Source: Clostridium amylolyticum (GTDB lineage Bacteria > Bacillota > Clostridia > Clostridiales > Clostridiaceae). Taken from it: a stretch of DNA of 64,000 nucleotides. The DNA is taken from NCBI RefSeq assembly GCF_900142075.1, contig NZ_FQZO01000001.1, forward strand, positions 806,001 through 870,000, in the 5' to 3' direction. The notes beneath the pieces were generated by a model, which saw only the letters and a list, made by a program, of their open reading frames with translations, did no database searches and was not told where the DNA came from. Of this stretch, positions 44,252-53,601 are shown piece after piece. Position numbers and translations under genes: made by a program. Every line of letters begins with the position of its first letter. The stretch's first letter is position 1.

Positions 44252-45553
44252 ATGCAAAATGTATTTAAATTATCTAATGGATTAAGGGTAGTTACAGAAA
44301 AAATAGAAACTGTAAAGTCCATAAGTGTGGGTATATGGGTGGAGACAGGTTCAAGAAATGAAAACAAAGTAAATAATGGCATATCTCATTTTATTGAACA
44401 CATGATGTTTAAGGGCACAGAAAAAAGAAATGCATTAGAACTGGCAGAGAGTATCGAGAATGTTGGTGGACAAATAAATGCCTTCACTGGAAGAGAAGCT
44501 ACCTGCTACTATATCAAAGCCCTAGATGAAAATTTAGAACTATGTTTAGATGTATTATCTGACATGATGTTTAACAGTAAATTTTCTGAAGAAGACATTG
44601 AAAAAGAAAAAGGAGTAGTCATTGAGGAAATTAATATGTCTGAAGATTCTCCAGAAGATGTTCTCGCTGACCTTCATAGTATGTCAATTTGGGGAGAGGA
44701 TTCTATTTCCTTACCCATACTTGGTACAGTGGATACTGTAAAAAGCTTTAACAGAGAGCTAATACTAGAATATATAGCTGAGTACTATATACCAGAAAAC
44801 TCTGTTATTTCCATCTGTGGTAACTTTGAAGAGGATAAACTATATAATTATTTAGATAAATATTTTAGTACATGGAAATCTTTAAGCAATAAGAGAGTAA
44901 CAAAATATAGTACCCCAATTTTATTATCTGACATACTATATAAGGATAAACCCATTGAGCAGCTACACCTTAGTTTAGGATTAAAAGGATATGAACTAGG
45001 CAATGATAAAGGTTACACATTAACCTTAATAAATAATATATTAGGTGGTGGAGCCTCTTCTATTCTATTTCAAAAAATAAGAGAAGAGTTAGGATTATGT
45101 TATTCAATATATTCTTATATGTCTTCCTATAATAACACAGGAACTATAAACATATATGCAGGCTTGTCTCCTAAATATGCTGAAAAAGCACTAAAGGTTA
45201 TAAAAAAAGAATTAAAGGAATTTGCTGAAATTGGTGTAAGTAGCGCCTTATTAAATAATACAAAGAATAAGATAAAAGCTAGTTACATTTTAGGATTAGA
45301 AAGCACAAGCAGCAGGATGTTTGCTAATGGAAAAACTCTTTTATTTTTAAATAAGGTGAATTCTCAAGAAGATATAATGGATAAAATTAATGCCATTGAT
45401 AACGATAAAGTTAAGATGGTTATGAATGAGACCATAGAAAAAGGTATAATCAATGCAGCCTTTGTAGGGAACAATTTTCAAATGGATTCAATTTTTCCTA
45501 TAATCAGTGAGGATAAAAAAGCCTTTACTGAAGGTTCATCAATTTTAGTTTAA
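44252..45553 (+). CDS. ymxG: M16 family zinc peptidase (YmxG/MlpA)
   Basis: This 433-residue protein is an M16 (pitrilysin-type) peptidase. The inverted zinc motif HFIEHMMFKGT has His46, Glu49 and His50, with the further glutamate in the EKEKGVVIEEINMSED region. The R/Y-type C-terminal half is present, so it is a complete single subunit. B. subtilis MlpA, in the same place after pnp, was linked to protease control. TAAGGAG precedes the start. Confidence 0.93.
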   Translation: MQNVFKLSNGLRVVTEKIETVKSISVGIWVETGSRNENKVNNGISHFIEHMMFKGTEKRNALELAESIENVGGQINAFTGREATCYYIKALDENLELCLDVLSDMMFNSKFSEEDIEKEKGVVIEEINMSEDSPEDVLADLHSMSIWGEDSISLPILGTVDTVKSFNRELILEYIAEYYIPENSVISICGNFEEDKLYNYLDKYFSTWKSLSNKRVTKYSTPILLSDILYKDKPIEQLHLSLGLKGYELGNDKGYTLTLINNILGGGASSILFQKIREELGLCYSIYSYMSSYNNTGTINIYAGLSPKYAEKALKVIKKELKEFAEIGVSSALLNNTKNKIKASYILGLESTSSRMFANGKTLLFLNKVNSQEDIMDKINAIDNDKVKMVMNETIEKGIINAAFVGNNFQMDSIFPIISEDKKAFTEGSSILV

Positions 45554-45555
45554 GT

Positions 45556-45612
45556 AATATGCCTCCTTTAATATGCATATTATACTAATAATATAATTAG
45601 AGGAGGTATATT
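45556..45612 (+). promoter_or_regulatory. Stem that buries the ymxH Shine-Dalgarno
   Basis: AATATGCCTCCT at 45556-45567 pairs with AGGAGGTATATT at 45601-45612 (12 bp, one G-U), so the whole ribosome site of ymxH (ATG 45615) is double-stranded. The 5' arm starts three bases after the stop codon of the M16 gene, so a ribosome terminating there could open it. Confidence 0.5.
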
Positions 45613-45614
45613 TC

Positions 45615-45887
45615 ATGAGTGAGAATATAAAGCTTTATAGTGAAATAGAAAAATTTGAAATTATAAATATCAATGATGGTGAAAAGTACAACTATCTTTC
45701 AAATAATGATATAGTAATAGATGAAGAGGGAGCATTTAAGCTTCTTATAATAGGTATTAATAATAATAAATTTTCATTATTTAATAATAATGAATTTATA
45801 GAAATTCCTTGGGACTATGTAAAAAAAATCGGAGCTAAAACTATAATTTTAGATGCAGAAGAAGAAAACATAAAAAAATCTAGATGA
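45615..45887 (+). CDS. ymxH: YlmC/YmxH family PRC-barrel protein
   Basis: The 90-residue protein is a PRC-barrel member of the YlmC/YmxH group, seen as sporulation-associated in clostridia and bacilli. The key block is FIEIPWDYVKKIGAKTIILD, with an N-terminal LYSEIEKFEIININDGEK. Its function is not defined. It follows the M16 peptidase gene as in B. subtilis; its ribosome site is strong but can be folded into a stem. Confidence 0.85.
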   Translation: MSENIKLYSEIEKFEIININDGEKYNYLSNNDIVIDEEGAFKLLIIGINNNKFSLFNNNEFIEIPWDYVKKIGAKTIILDAEEENIKKSR

Positions 45888-45912
45888 TAATTTGCTTTAA
45901 GAGGTGATATTT

Positions 45913-47103
45913 TTGGACATTATTATACAAAAGTTTGGTGGAACATCCGTATCTACCAAAGAAAGAAGAAAATTGGTAATCTCTAAAATAAAAAACGCCC
46001 TAGAAAATCATTGTATACCTGTAGTAGTAGTATCAGCTATGGGAAGAAAAGGTGACCCTTATGCCACTGATACCTTACTTTCTTTAATACCTGATAACTA
46101 TCAAAGAAATAATCCAAAGGCCATGGATTTTCTTATAAGTTGTGGTGAAATGATAAGCTCTGTAGTGTTATGCAGTGAACTTGAAGAAATGGGAATTAAA
46201 GCTATGCCATTAACTGGTGGGCAAGCTGGAATAATTACTGATAATAACTTTAACAATGCCTCATTAAAAACAGTGGACACTAAAAATTTATTAAAACTGA
46301 TATCAGAAGGGATTGTTCCTGTGGTAACTGGCTTTCAAGGTATCACCCAAAATGGTGAAATAACTACATTAGGAAGAGGTGGCAGCGACACTTCTGCTTC
46401 CATACTAGGAGTTGCATTAAAAGCAAAAGAAATAGAAATATATACTGATGTAGATGGAATAATGACAGCAGACCCAAGAATAGTTAGTGATGCTATAGTA
46501 ATTTCTAGCATGACTTATAACGAAATTTTTCAATTTGCTGATCAAGGAGCGAAAGTAATTCATCCTCGTGCAGTAGAAATCGCCATGAGAGGAAATGTGC
46601 CTATTATCATCAAAAATTCCCTAAATGATAGTTCTGGCACTGTGATAGATAATTCTATTGTGGAAAATAAAAGCATTATAACTGGAATAACTCATATCAG
46701 CGGTCGTGTTCAGATAATAGTAGAATTATGCCATAATAAAGAAAATATACACTATGTAAGCTTGCTAAGTATATTAGCTGAAGAAAAAATAAGTATTGAC
46801 CTTATAAATGTATTCCCTACAGAAAAAGTATTTACCATAAGCGAAAAGGACGTTACCAAGCTGCTGGAAGTTTTTAATAAAATAAATATTAAATTTAGTA
46901 TAGAAGAAAACTGCAGTAAAGTGGCTTTAATAGGTTCAGGAATGAAAGGAATACCCGGAGTTATGGCTTCTATCTTAGAAGAATTAAATAAAGAAAATAT
47001 AGCTGTACTTCAGACAGCAGACTCTTATATGACCATATGGTGTCTTATAAAAACTGACAAGGTGGAGAAAGCCATTAACACCTTACACAAAAAATTTATG
47101 TAA
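45913..47103 (+). CDS. dapG: Aspartate kinase
   Basis: Aspartokinase phosphorylates aspartate, the first step to diaminopimelate, lysine, threonine and methionine. The 396-residue product has IIIQKFGGTSVST, GQAGIITDNNF, TTLGRGGSDTSASILG, EIYTDVDGIMTADPRIV and C-terminal ACT domains (GSGMKGIPGVMASILEEL) for feedback control. TTG 45913 follows GAGGTGAT; the GTG at 45904 lies in that site. Its location matches B. subtilis DapG, but asd, dapA and the spoVF genes are absent here. No lysine riboswitch is seen. Confidence 0.93.
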   Translation: MDIIIQKFGGTSVSTKERRKLVISKIKNALENHCIPVVVVSAMGRKGDPYATDTLLSLIPDNYQRNNPKAMDFLISCGEMISSVVLCSELEEMGIKAMPLTGGQAGIITDNNFNNASLKTVDTKNLLKLISEGIVPVVTGFQGITQNGEITTLGRGGSDTSASILGVALKAKEIEIYTDVDGIMTADPRIVSDAIVISSMTYNEIFQFADQGAKVIHPRAVEIAMRGNVPIIIKNSLNDSSGTVIDNSIVENKSIITGITHISGRVQIIVELCHNKENIHYVSLLSILAEEKISIDLINVFPTEKVFTISEKDVTKLLEVFNKINIKFSIEENCSKVALIGSGMKGIPGVMASILEELNKENIAVLQTADSYMTIWCLIKTDKVEKAINTLHKKFM

Positions 47104-47121
47104 TTCATAGTATAAATATAG

Positions 47122-47154
47122 CCTTCTAGCACAAACTAAAGTTTGTATAGGAGG
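47122..47154 (+). promoter_or_regulatory. Stem that can bury the tepA Shine-Dalgarno
   Basis: CCTTCTA at 47122-47128 pairs with TAGGAGG at 47148-47154 (one G-U), enclosing the inner dyad ACAAACT/AGTTTGT at 47131-47146. The ribosome site of tepA (ATG 47163) lies in the 3' arm. Confidence 0.4.
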
Positions 47155-47162
47155 GATGCTAA

Positions 47163-47843
47163 ATGAAGGATAAATCAGAAAAAGATATAAATGCACAAAT
47201 AGAGTCCGTTAAAGAATTTGGAAATGATTTTTTAATAAATAAAGAAGAAAGAATACAGATACTACCTATTATTGGACAGATTGAAGGCCATTTAAATTTA
47301 CCGCCTCAAACCAAATCCACTAAATATGAACATGTGATTCCTCAACTCATCTCCATGGAACAAAGCGATAAGGTAAAAGGAATTCTTATTATATTAAACA
47401 CTATCGGTGGTGATATTGAAGCTGGATTGGCAATAGCTGAAATGATAAATAGTTTAAGCACTCCTACAGTTTCGCTGGTGATTGGAGGAGGGCACTCTAT
47501 AGGGGTACCTTTAGCTACTTCAGCAGATTACTCCTTTATTTCTCCATCTGCAACTATGATTTTACATCCTATTCGCATGAATGGTTTAATTATTGGAGTT
47601 CCCCAAACTTTCGAGTATTTCAACAAGATGCAGGAAAGGATTAATGACTTTATAGTAAGAACATCTAATATAAATAGAGACTCATTAAAAAAATTAATGC
47701 TTCAAACAGATGAACTTTTAAATGATATGGGTACTATTTTAATAGGCAATCAAGCAGTGGAATATGGTATAATAAACGAAGTGGGTGGGGTAAAGGAGTC
47801 TTTAAAGAAATTAGAAGAGTTGATTGATAGTAATAATAATTAA
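47163..47843 (+). CDS. tepA: TepA/YmfB, ClpP-fold protease-like protein
   Basis: TepA is a ClpP-class serine protease-like protein described as translocation-enhancing and, in B. subtilis, as acting on spore small acid-soluble proteins. The 226-residue product has PIIGQIEGHLNLPPQTKSTK, the ClpP-like segment NTIGGDIEAGLAIAEM and the catalytic-serine region IGGGHSIGVPLATSADYSF. It lies directly upstream of spoIIIE, as in other spore-formers. Its ribosome site can pair with an upstream arm. Confidence 0.9.
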   Translation: MKDKSEKDINAQIESVKEFGNDFLINKEERIQILPIIGQIEGHLNLPPQTKSTKYEHVIPQLISMEQSDKVKGILIILNTIGGDIEAGLAIAEMINSLSTPTVSLVIGGGHSIGVPLATSADYSFISPSATMILHPIRMNGLIIGVPQTFEYFNKMQERINDFIVRTSNINRDSLKKLMLQTDELLNDMGTILIGNQAVEYGIINEVGGVKESLKKLEELIDSNNN

Positions 47844-47875
47844 CCATAGGCATCCCTATGGTTAATTTTATTTTA
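47839..47875 (+). terminator. Terminator after tepA
   Basis: ATTAACCATAGG pairs with CCTATGGTTAAT across a four-base loop, followed by TTTATTTTA. Confidence 0.85.
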
Positions 47876-47926
47876 GTAAAAGGATATTTGTTATAAATGT
47901 AGAATTAAATAAATCGGGGTGGTATA

Positions 47927-50215
47927 ATGGCAAGAAAAAAGAAAAAAGTTAATACAAGTAATAAAACAAATTTTAACCATGAAATAAAAGGAATTATTTT
48001 TATAACTATTGGTTTATTGCTTATTTTTGGAATCTACTATTCTAAAGCCGGAGTGGTGGGGCAAGTATCTAAGTCTGTAGTATTCTCACTATTCGGACTC
48101 ATAGGATATATAATGCCTATGCTACTAATAGCTTATGGAATATATGTTATAGCTTCTCAAGGGAAAATGGCCTCTAAAAAGAGACTATACGGCACTTTAA
48201 TCTTTTTAGTTAATTCATTACTATTTATACAAATGATAACCTTTGAAGATTATTATCAATCTGATTCTATAGTTAACTCAATTAAAGCAATAATTCAATC
48301 GGAAAATAAATTCCATGGTGGAATTATAGGTTTACTATTAGATATACCTTTCTATAAGCTTTTTGGCGTGGTTGGTTCCTTCATAATATTTTCTGCGTTA
48401 TATGTGATAGCTACCATAGTGCTTTTTAATATATCACTTTATGACATTGGAGAAAATGTGAAGACCAAAACCAAAGAAGCCAGAAAAAATAGAAAGAACA
48501 AAGTATCTGAAGATACAGTATCTGAAAAAGCTATAAGTAAGGAACTAGAACCTATTACTTCAGAAGAAAAATCAGAATATATTAAAGGGATTAATAATAA
48601 AATAAAAATATTAGACTTTATGAAAAGCAATACCATTAGTGATGAACCAAAATCGGATATAGTCATTAATGATATCCCTGAAGATACTAATAGAAAAGTT
48701 TCTTCACCAGTGAATGATAAAAATATCAATGAAGAAGTAAATAAGGAAATCTCTGAAAAAATAATTAATATGCCCGAGGATGTAAAATATGAATTTCCTC
48801 CTATAGATTTGTTGAATATAAATTCAAATACGAAAATGAATAAAGAAGATAAAAAAGAGCTTTTAGCTAATGCTAATAGGCTAGAAGAAACCTTAAATAG
48901 TTTTGGCGTAGAAGCTAAGATTATTCAAGTTACAAAAGGTCCTTCAGTAACTAGGTTTGAGCTTCAACCAAGTCCTGGAGTAAAGGTTAGTAAAATAGTT
49001 AATCTCTCTGATGACATCGCTTTAAGTTTAGCTGCTAGAGGAGTTAGAATAGAAGCTCCTATTCCTGGTAAGTCAGCAGTGGGTATTGAGGTGCCCAATA
49101 AAGAGTTAACAGCTGTTTTTCTTAGAGAAGTATTAGAATCTAATGAATATGCTTCTACTTCAAGAAATTTATCCTTTGCCCTGGGTAAAGGTATAGACGG
49201 TAATTGTATGGTAACAGATTTGAGCAAAATGCCTCACTTGCTTATAGCTGGAGCAACGGGTTCAGGAAAAAGCGTGTGCATTAACACATTAATTATGAGC
49301 TTATTGTTTAAATATTCACCTCAGGAAGTTAAACTGCTCATGGTGGATCCAAAGGTAGTTGAACTGAGTATATATAATGGGATACCTCATCTTTTAATTC
49401 CTGTGGTAACAGACCCTAAAAAAGCGGCGGGAGCACTAAACTGGGCTGTAAATGAAATGAATAGACGATACAAGCTTTTTGCTGAAAATGGCATGAGGAA
49501 TATAGAAGGATATAACGACTTATATGATAAAGGGAAAATAGCTGAAAGGCTACCCTGGATTGTAATGATAGTGGATGAGCTTGCAGATTTAATGATGGCC
49601 TGTCCTCACGAAGTGGAAGAATATATCGCTAGATTAGCTCAAATGGCAAGAGCAGCAGGAATGCATTTAGTTATAGCAACCCAAAGACCTTCCGTAGATG
49701 TAATTACCGGTGTAATTAAGGCAAATATTCCTTCTAGAATATCCTTTGCTGTTTCAAGTCAAATAGACTCAAGAACCATATTAGACTCTTCCGGCGCTGA
49801 AAAGCTACTAGGTAGGGGAGATATGCTGTTCTATCCTGTTGGTGAATCTAAACCAATAAGAATACAAGGAGCATTTATATCCGAAGGAGAAGTTGAAAAG
49901 GTAGTAAACTATATTAAAAGTCTAGATGCACCTGCTGAAGAGGATTATCAAGCTGAAATATTAGAGCATATTGATAATGAAGTATCTACCACTTCTACAG
50001 ATAATGACCAAGATGCATTATTAGATGAGGCTATTAGAATAGTAGTGGAATCGGGACAAGCATCCACATCTTTATTGCAAAGAAGATTAAGAATTGGATA
50101 TAATAGAGCAGCTAGGATTATGGAACAATTAGAAGAAAACAGGGTAATTTCCCCTAGAGATGGAAGTAAACCCAGGCAAGTTTTAATATCTAATGAAAGC
50201 TCTGATGAATATTAA
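47927..50215 (+). CDS. spoIIIE: DNA translocase FtsK/SpoIIIE
   Basis: SpoIIIE pumps the chromosome into the forespore and clears trapped DNA at division. The 762-residue protein has four N-terminal membrane spans (about residues 22-170), a charged linker, then the motor with Walker A LLIAGATGSGKSVC and Walker B WIVMIVDELADLMM, RMSSRID-like SRISFAVSSQIDSRTILD, and a C-terminal gamma winged helix (LLQRRLRIGYNRAARIMEQL) that reads oriented DNA sequences. GGGGTGG precedes the start. Confidence 0.96.
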   Translation: MARKKKKVNTSNKTNFNHEIKGIIFITIGLLLIFGIYYSKAGVVGQVSKSVVFSLFGLIGYIMPMLLIAYGIYVIASQGKMASKKRLYGTLIFLVNSLLFIQMITFEDYYQSDSIVNSIKAIIQSENKFHGGIIGLLLDIPFYKLFGVVGSFIIFSALYVIATIVLFNISLYDIGENVKTKTKEARKNRKNKVSEDTVSEKAISKELEPITSEEKSEYIKGINNKIKILDFMKSNTISDEPKSDIVINDIPEDTNRKVSSPVNDKNINEEVNKEISEKIINMPEDVKYEFPPIDLLNINSNTKMNKEDKKELLANANRLEETLNSFGVEAKIIQVTKGPSVTRFELQPSPGVKVSKIVNLSDDIALSLAARGVRIEAPIPGKSAVGIEVPNKELTAVFLREVLESNEYASTSRNLSFALGKGIDGNCMVTDLSKMPHLLIAGATGSGKSVCINTLIMSLLFKYSPQEVKLLMVDPKVVELSIYNGIPHLLIPVVTDPKKAAGALNWAVNEMNRRYKLFAENGMRNIEGYNDLYDKGKIAERLPWIVMIVDELADLMMACPHEVEEYIARLAQMARAAGMHLVIATQRPSVDVITGVIKANIPSRISFAVSSQIDSRTILDSSGAEKLLGRGDMLFYPVGESKPIRIQGAFISEGEVEKVVNYIKSLDAPAEEDYQAEILEHIDNEVSTTSTDNDQDALLDEAIRIVVESGQASTSLLQRRLRIGYNRAARIMEQLEENRVISPRDGSKPRQVLISNESSDEY

Positions 50216-50284
50216 AAAATACTTGTTTAATAAATAAAAGAGATTTAAAATAAATCTATGACTAGATACGTAGGAGGAGCTAAT

Positions 50285-51622
50285 TTGCAAAAATATAAGG
50301 TTGGAATCATAAGTTTAGGTTGCGATAAAAACAGAATTGATAGCGAAATTATGTTAGGATCAATTAATAAGGATTTTGAACTAACTAACAAAGCTGAAGA
50401 GGCAGATATAATTATAATAAATACTTGTGGTTTTATTGAAAAAGCAAAACAAGAATCCATTAACACCATACTAGAAATGGCAGAATTTAAAAATAAGGGT
50501 AATTGCAAACTTCTCATGGCTACAGGCTGTCTTACTCAAAGGTATGGAGAAGAACTTGCAGAGCTAATACCAGAAATTGATGTGATGCTGGGTGTAAATG
50601 ATTATATTCAAATTAATAAGTTTATTAATGAATTTATAAAAAATAATAAAAGAATAATAAATTGTAATTATAGTGATGAAAACATCAATGAAGGAGAAAG
50701 AATTATCACAACTAATAAAATGTCAGCCTATGTAAGAATCGCAGAAGGCTGTGATAATTATTGTACTTACTGTATTATACCTAAAATAAGAGGTAAATAT
50801 AGAAGTCGTTCTATGGAAAGCATACTAAAAGAGGTTAATGAACTTGTATCCCAAGGAGTTAAAGAAATAATACTCATTGCTCAGGATACCACTAGATATG
50901 GTATGGACCTGTATGGTGCAAAACACTTGCATAGTTTAATTAAGGATATTTCAAAAATTCCAGGAGTAGAATGGATAAGATTATTATATTGTTATCCAGA
51001 GGAACTTTATGATGAATTAATACAGGAAATAGCCTCTAATAAAAAAGTATGTAATTATTTAGATTTACCTATTCAACATATCAGTAATGATGTACTAAAG
51101 CTTATGGGACGAAAAACATCAAAAGAATCCATACTAAACATTATAAATACATTAAGAAAAAATATACCTGATATTAAGTTAAGAACATCTATAATAGTAG
51201 GTTTTCCAGGAGAAACAGAAGATAACTTTAAGGAACTTAAAGAATTTATAGAAGAAATAAAATTTGATAACTTAGGTGTTTTTAGATATTCAAAAGAAGA
51301 AGGCAGTGCTGCTGCACTAATGAAAGATCAAATTGAGGAAAACATTAAGAAACAAAGAGAAAAAGAGTTAATGAAGTTACAGAAAGAAATAGTAATAAAA
51401 CTTAACCAAGAGAATGTTGGTAAAATTTATGATGTTTTGATAGAATCAGAAAATGAGGAGTTTTATATAGGCAGAAATCAGGGTATGGCTCCAGACATAG
51501 ATGGCATGATTTTTATAGATAAGAAGAATCCTATGAATGTTGGAGATATAATTCCAATTAAAATTATGGAATCCACAGAATATGATTTAATAGGAGTTGT
51601 GTATTATGAATCTAGCAAATAA
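50285..51622 (+). CDS. rimO: Ribosomal protein S12 methylthiotransferase RimO
   Basis: RimO adds a methylthio group to Asp88 of S12. The 445-residue radical SAM enzyme has an N-terminal MTTase domain (IISLGCDKNRIDSEIMLG; INTCGFIEKAKQESI), the cluster motif CDNYCTYCIIP, and a C-terminal TRAM domain. RimO rather than MiaB is indicated by GCDKNRIDSE. TTG 50285 follows AGGAGGAGC; the upstream ATG at 50258 lacks a ribosome site. It overlaps pgsA by 17 bases. Confidence 0.93.
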   Translation: MQKYKVGIISLGCDKNRIDSEIMLGSINKDFELTNKAEEADIIIINTCGFIEKAKQESINTILEMAEFKNKGNCKLLMATGCLTQRYGEELAELIPEIDVMLGVNDYIQINKFINEFIKNNKRIINCNYSDENINEGERIITTNKMSAYVRIAEGCDNYCTYCIIPKIRGKYRSRSMESILKEVNELVSQGVKEIILIAQDTTRYGMDLYGAKHLHSLIKDISKIPGVEWIRLLYCYPEELYDELIQEIASNKKVCNYLDLPIQHISNDVLKLMGRKTSKESILNIINTLRKNIPDIKLRTSIIVGFPGETEDNFKELKEFIEEIKFDNLGVFRYSKEEGSAAALMKDQIEENIKKQREKELMKLQKEIVIKLNQENVGKIYDVLIESENEEFYIGRNQGMAPDIDGMIFIDKKNPMNVGDIIPIKIMESTEYDLIGVVYYESSK

Positions 51623-52196
51623 GCTAACAATAATTAGAATCTTTCTTGTGCCTGTTTTTCTTGTATTCATAGCAGCAAAAGGAATTCCTTACGGTAATTT
51701 TATTGCTACATTTATATTTATTTTAGCTGCCCTTACAGATAAATTAGATGGATATATAGCTAGAAGTAGAAATCAAATTACCACCTTTGGTAAATTTATG
51801 GATCCTTTAGCTGATAAGCTTTTGGTAACTTCAGCTTTAATTTCCTTAGTAGAGTTACAAGTTGTTCCTGGCTGGGCAGCAGTTATTATAATCGCTAGAG
51901 AATTTGCTGTTTCAGGTTTAAGGACCATTGCTGCTGCAGAAGGCACTGTAATTGCTGCAAGTTGGTGGGGAAAGATTAAAACCGTAATACAAATAGTGGC
52001 TATAGTATTGCTTCTCCTTGATGTCAATATCACCACTAATAAGGTTTTATCATCCTTAATAACAGAATATAATTATATAGAACAATTCTTTAAATACGCA
52101 CCTGGATTATTCTTATATCTTGCTGTTGCTATAACAATAGCTTCTGGTGTGGATTATTTTATTAAAAATAAAGAAGCAATAAAAATTGATAAATAA
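51606..52196 (+). CDS. pgsA: CDP-diacylglycerol-glycerol-3-phosphate 3-phosphatidyltransferase
   Basis: PgsA makes phosphatidylglycerol phosphate, the route to phosphatidylglycerol and cardiolipin. The 196-residue membrane enzyme has the CDP-alcohol phosphotransferase motif TDKLDGYIARSRNQ followed by GKFMDPLADK. ATG 51606 follows GGAG inside the end of rimO. Its substrate comes from cdsA at 28800. Confidence 0.96.
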   Translation: MNLANKLTIIRIFLVPVFLVFIAAKGIPYGNFIATFIFILAALTDKLDGYIARSRNQITTFGKFMDPLADKLLVTSALISLVELQVVPGWAAVIIIAREFAVSGLRTIAAAEGTVIAASWWGKIKTVIQIVAIVLLLLDVNITTNKVLSSLITEYNYIEQFFKYAPGLFLYLAVAITIASGVDYFIKNKEAIKIDK

Positions 52197-52242
52197 GGAA
52201 TATAATTCCTTAAACTGTCAATAATCTTAATAATGCGAATAG

Positions 52243-52264
52243 AGTTCCTTAGCAGGAACTTTTT
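52243..52264 (+). terminator. Terminator between pgsA and recA
   Basis: AGTTCCT-tagc-AGGAACT is followed by TTTTT. A second dyad, TAAGGAAT/ATTCCTTA, lies just upstream at about 52195-52213. Confidence 0.75.
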
Positions 52265-52273
52265 CACTTATTG

Positions 52274-52302
52274 TTGACTTATTTTCTTTAATACTTTATA
52301 AT
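52274..52302 (+). promoter_or_regulatory. Promoter for recA
   Basis: TTGACT at 52274-52279 and TATAAT at 52297-52302 are 17 bases apart, placing the transcript start at about 52309. Confidence 0.8.
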
Positions 52303-52308
52303 ATAGTA

Positions 52309-52320
52309 GAACAGACGTTC
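52309..52320 (+). promoter_or_regulatory. LexA box at recA
   Basis: GAACAGACGTTC is a dyad of the GAAC-N4-GTTC type bound by LexA in Firmicutes. It lies at the predicted transcript start, so bound LexA would block recA transcription. Confidence 0.75.
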
Positions 52321-52340
52321 GTGAGAGGATGGTGACCCAA

Positions 52341-53402
52341 ATGGGTAATATGGATAACGAAAAAATTAAAGCAATTGAAGTAGCTATGGGACAGATAGAA
52401 AAACAATTTGGTAAAGGTTCTGTAATGAAATTAGGTGAGCATAGCATATTAAATATTGACTCTATACCTACTGGATCTTTAGACTTAGATATCGCACTAG
52501 GAATAGGTGGTGTTCCTAGAGGCAGAATAATTGAAATTTATGGACCAGAATCCTCTGGTAAAACTACCGTTGCACTTCACATCGCAGCAGAAGCTCAAAA
52601 ACTTAATGGTGCAGTAGCATTTATAGATGCAGAGCATGCGTTAGATCCTAGCTATGCCAAAGCCTTAGGTGTAGACATAGATAATTTAGTGGTATCACAA
52701 CCTGATACAGGTGAACAAGCACTTGAAATTGCTGAAGCATTGGTTCGTTCAAATGCCATTGATGTAATAGTGGTAGACTCTGTAGCCGCTCTAGTGCCTA
52801 GGGCAGAAATAGAAGGGGAAATGGGAGACGCCCACGTTGGTCTTCAAGCTAGACTGATGTCTCAAGCTTTAAGAAAGCTTGCAGGTACTATAAGCAAGTC
52901 AAAATGTGTTACTATTTTTATAAATCAGTTAAGAGAAAAAGTAGGAATAATGTTTGGTAACCCAGAAACAACTCCTGGTGGAAGGGCTTTAAAGTTTTAT
53001 TCTTCTGTAAGATTAGATGTAAGAAGAATTGACAGCATAAAACAAGGTGAAGAAATAATCGGAAATAGAACTAGAGTAAAAGTTATTAAAAATAAAGTAG
53101 CTCCTCCATTTAGGCAAGCTGAATTTGATATAATGTATAATGGTGGTATATCAAAAGAAGGTAATATATTAGATGTAGGTGTAAAAGAAGAAATAGTTCA
53201 AAAGAGCGGTGCTTGGTTCTCATATAATGATACAAGATTAGGCCAAGGTAGAGAAAATGCTAAACAATTTTTAAAAGATAATCCAGTTATTGCTTTAGAA
53301 ATAGACACCTTAATTAGAAAAAAACATAATCTTCCTATATCCCAAGAGGTTGCAGCCACAGAAGAAAAGGCTGAAGTAAAGAAAAAGGAAGATAAAAAGT
53401 AA
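52341..53402 (+). CDS. recA: Recombinase RecA
   Basis: RecA forms strand-exchange filaments and triggers LexA self-cleavage. The 353-residue product has IEKQFGKGSVMKLGE, Walker A GPESSGKTT at about residues 68-76, IDAEHALDPSYAKALGVD and the loop NQLREKVGIMFGNPETTPGG. Three in-frame ATGs lie close together; 52341 is preferred because GGTGA lies just upstream and the N-terminus MGNMDNEKIKAIEVAM then fits the family. It has its own promoter and a LexA box. Confidence 0.97.
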   Translation: MGNMDNEKIKAIEVAMGQIEKQFGKGSVMKLGEHSILNIDSIPTGSLDLDIALGIGGVPRGRIIEIYGPESSGKTTVALHIAAEAQKLNGAVAFIDAEHALDPSYAKALGVDIDNLVVSQPDTGEQALEIAEALVRSNAIDVIVVDSVAALVPRAEIEGEMGDAHVGLQARLMSQALRKLAGTISKSKCVTIFINQLREKVGIMFGNPETTPGGRALKFYSSVRLDVRRIDSIKQGEEIIGNRTRVKVIKNKVAPPFRQAEFDIMYNGGISKEGNILDVGVKEEIVQKSGAWFSYNDTRLGQGRENAKQFLKDNPVIALEIDTLIRKKHNLPISQEVAATEEKAEVKKKEDKK

Positions 53403-53429
53403 AACCGCAAACTTGTTTGCGGTTTTTTT
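53401..53429 (+). terminator. Terminator after recA
   Basis: AAAACCGCAAA-cttg-TTTGCGGTTTT is a perfect 11-bp stem with a T run. Confidence 0.9.
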
Positions 53430-53460
53430 CTGTGAAAATAACTGTATGCTTAAAGCTATA

Positions 53461-53489
53461 TTGACATTAATAAAAATTTAATATAAAAT
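53461..53489 (+). promoter_or_regulatory. Promoter for rny
   Basis: A perfect TTGACA at 53461-53466 and TAAAAT at 53484-53489 are 17 bases apart. The leader of about 105 bases holds a 7-bp stem (CTTGTGT/ACACAAG, about 53552-53582) just before the ribosome site. Confidence 0.7.
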
Positions 53490-53601
53490 GGATACAAATA
53501 CTGGTTTATCATATTCAATAAGTTGCTGTGCAATGATACACCTTTTGAAGCTTGTGTTATAACATGCTATGGTTACACAAGATACTAAGGAGGTGTTTTT
53601 A

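Noticed and set aside
45888..45912. Lysine riboswitch before the aspartokinase gene
   Set aside because: Only 25 bases separate ymxH from the start codon, far too short for an L box.
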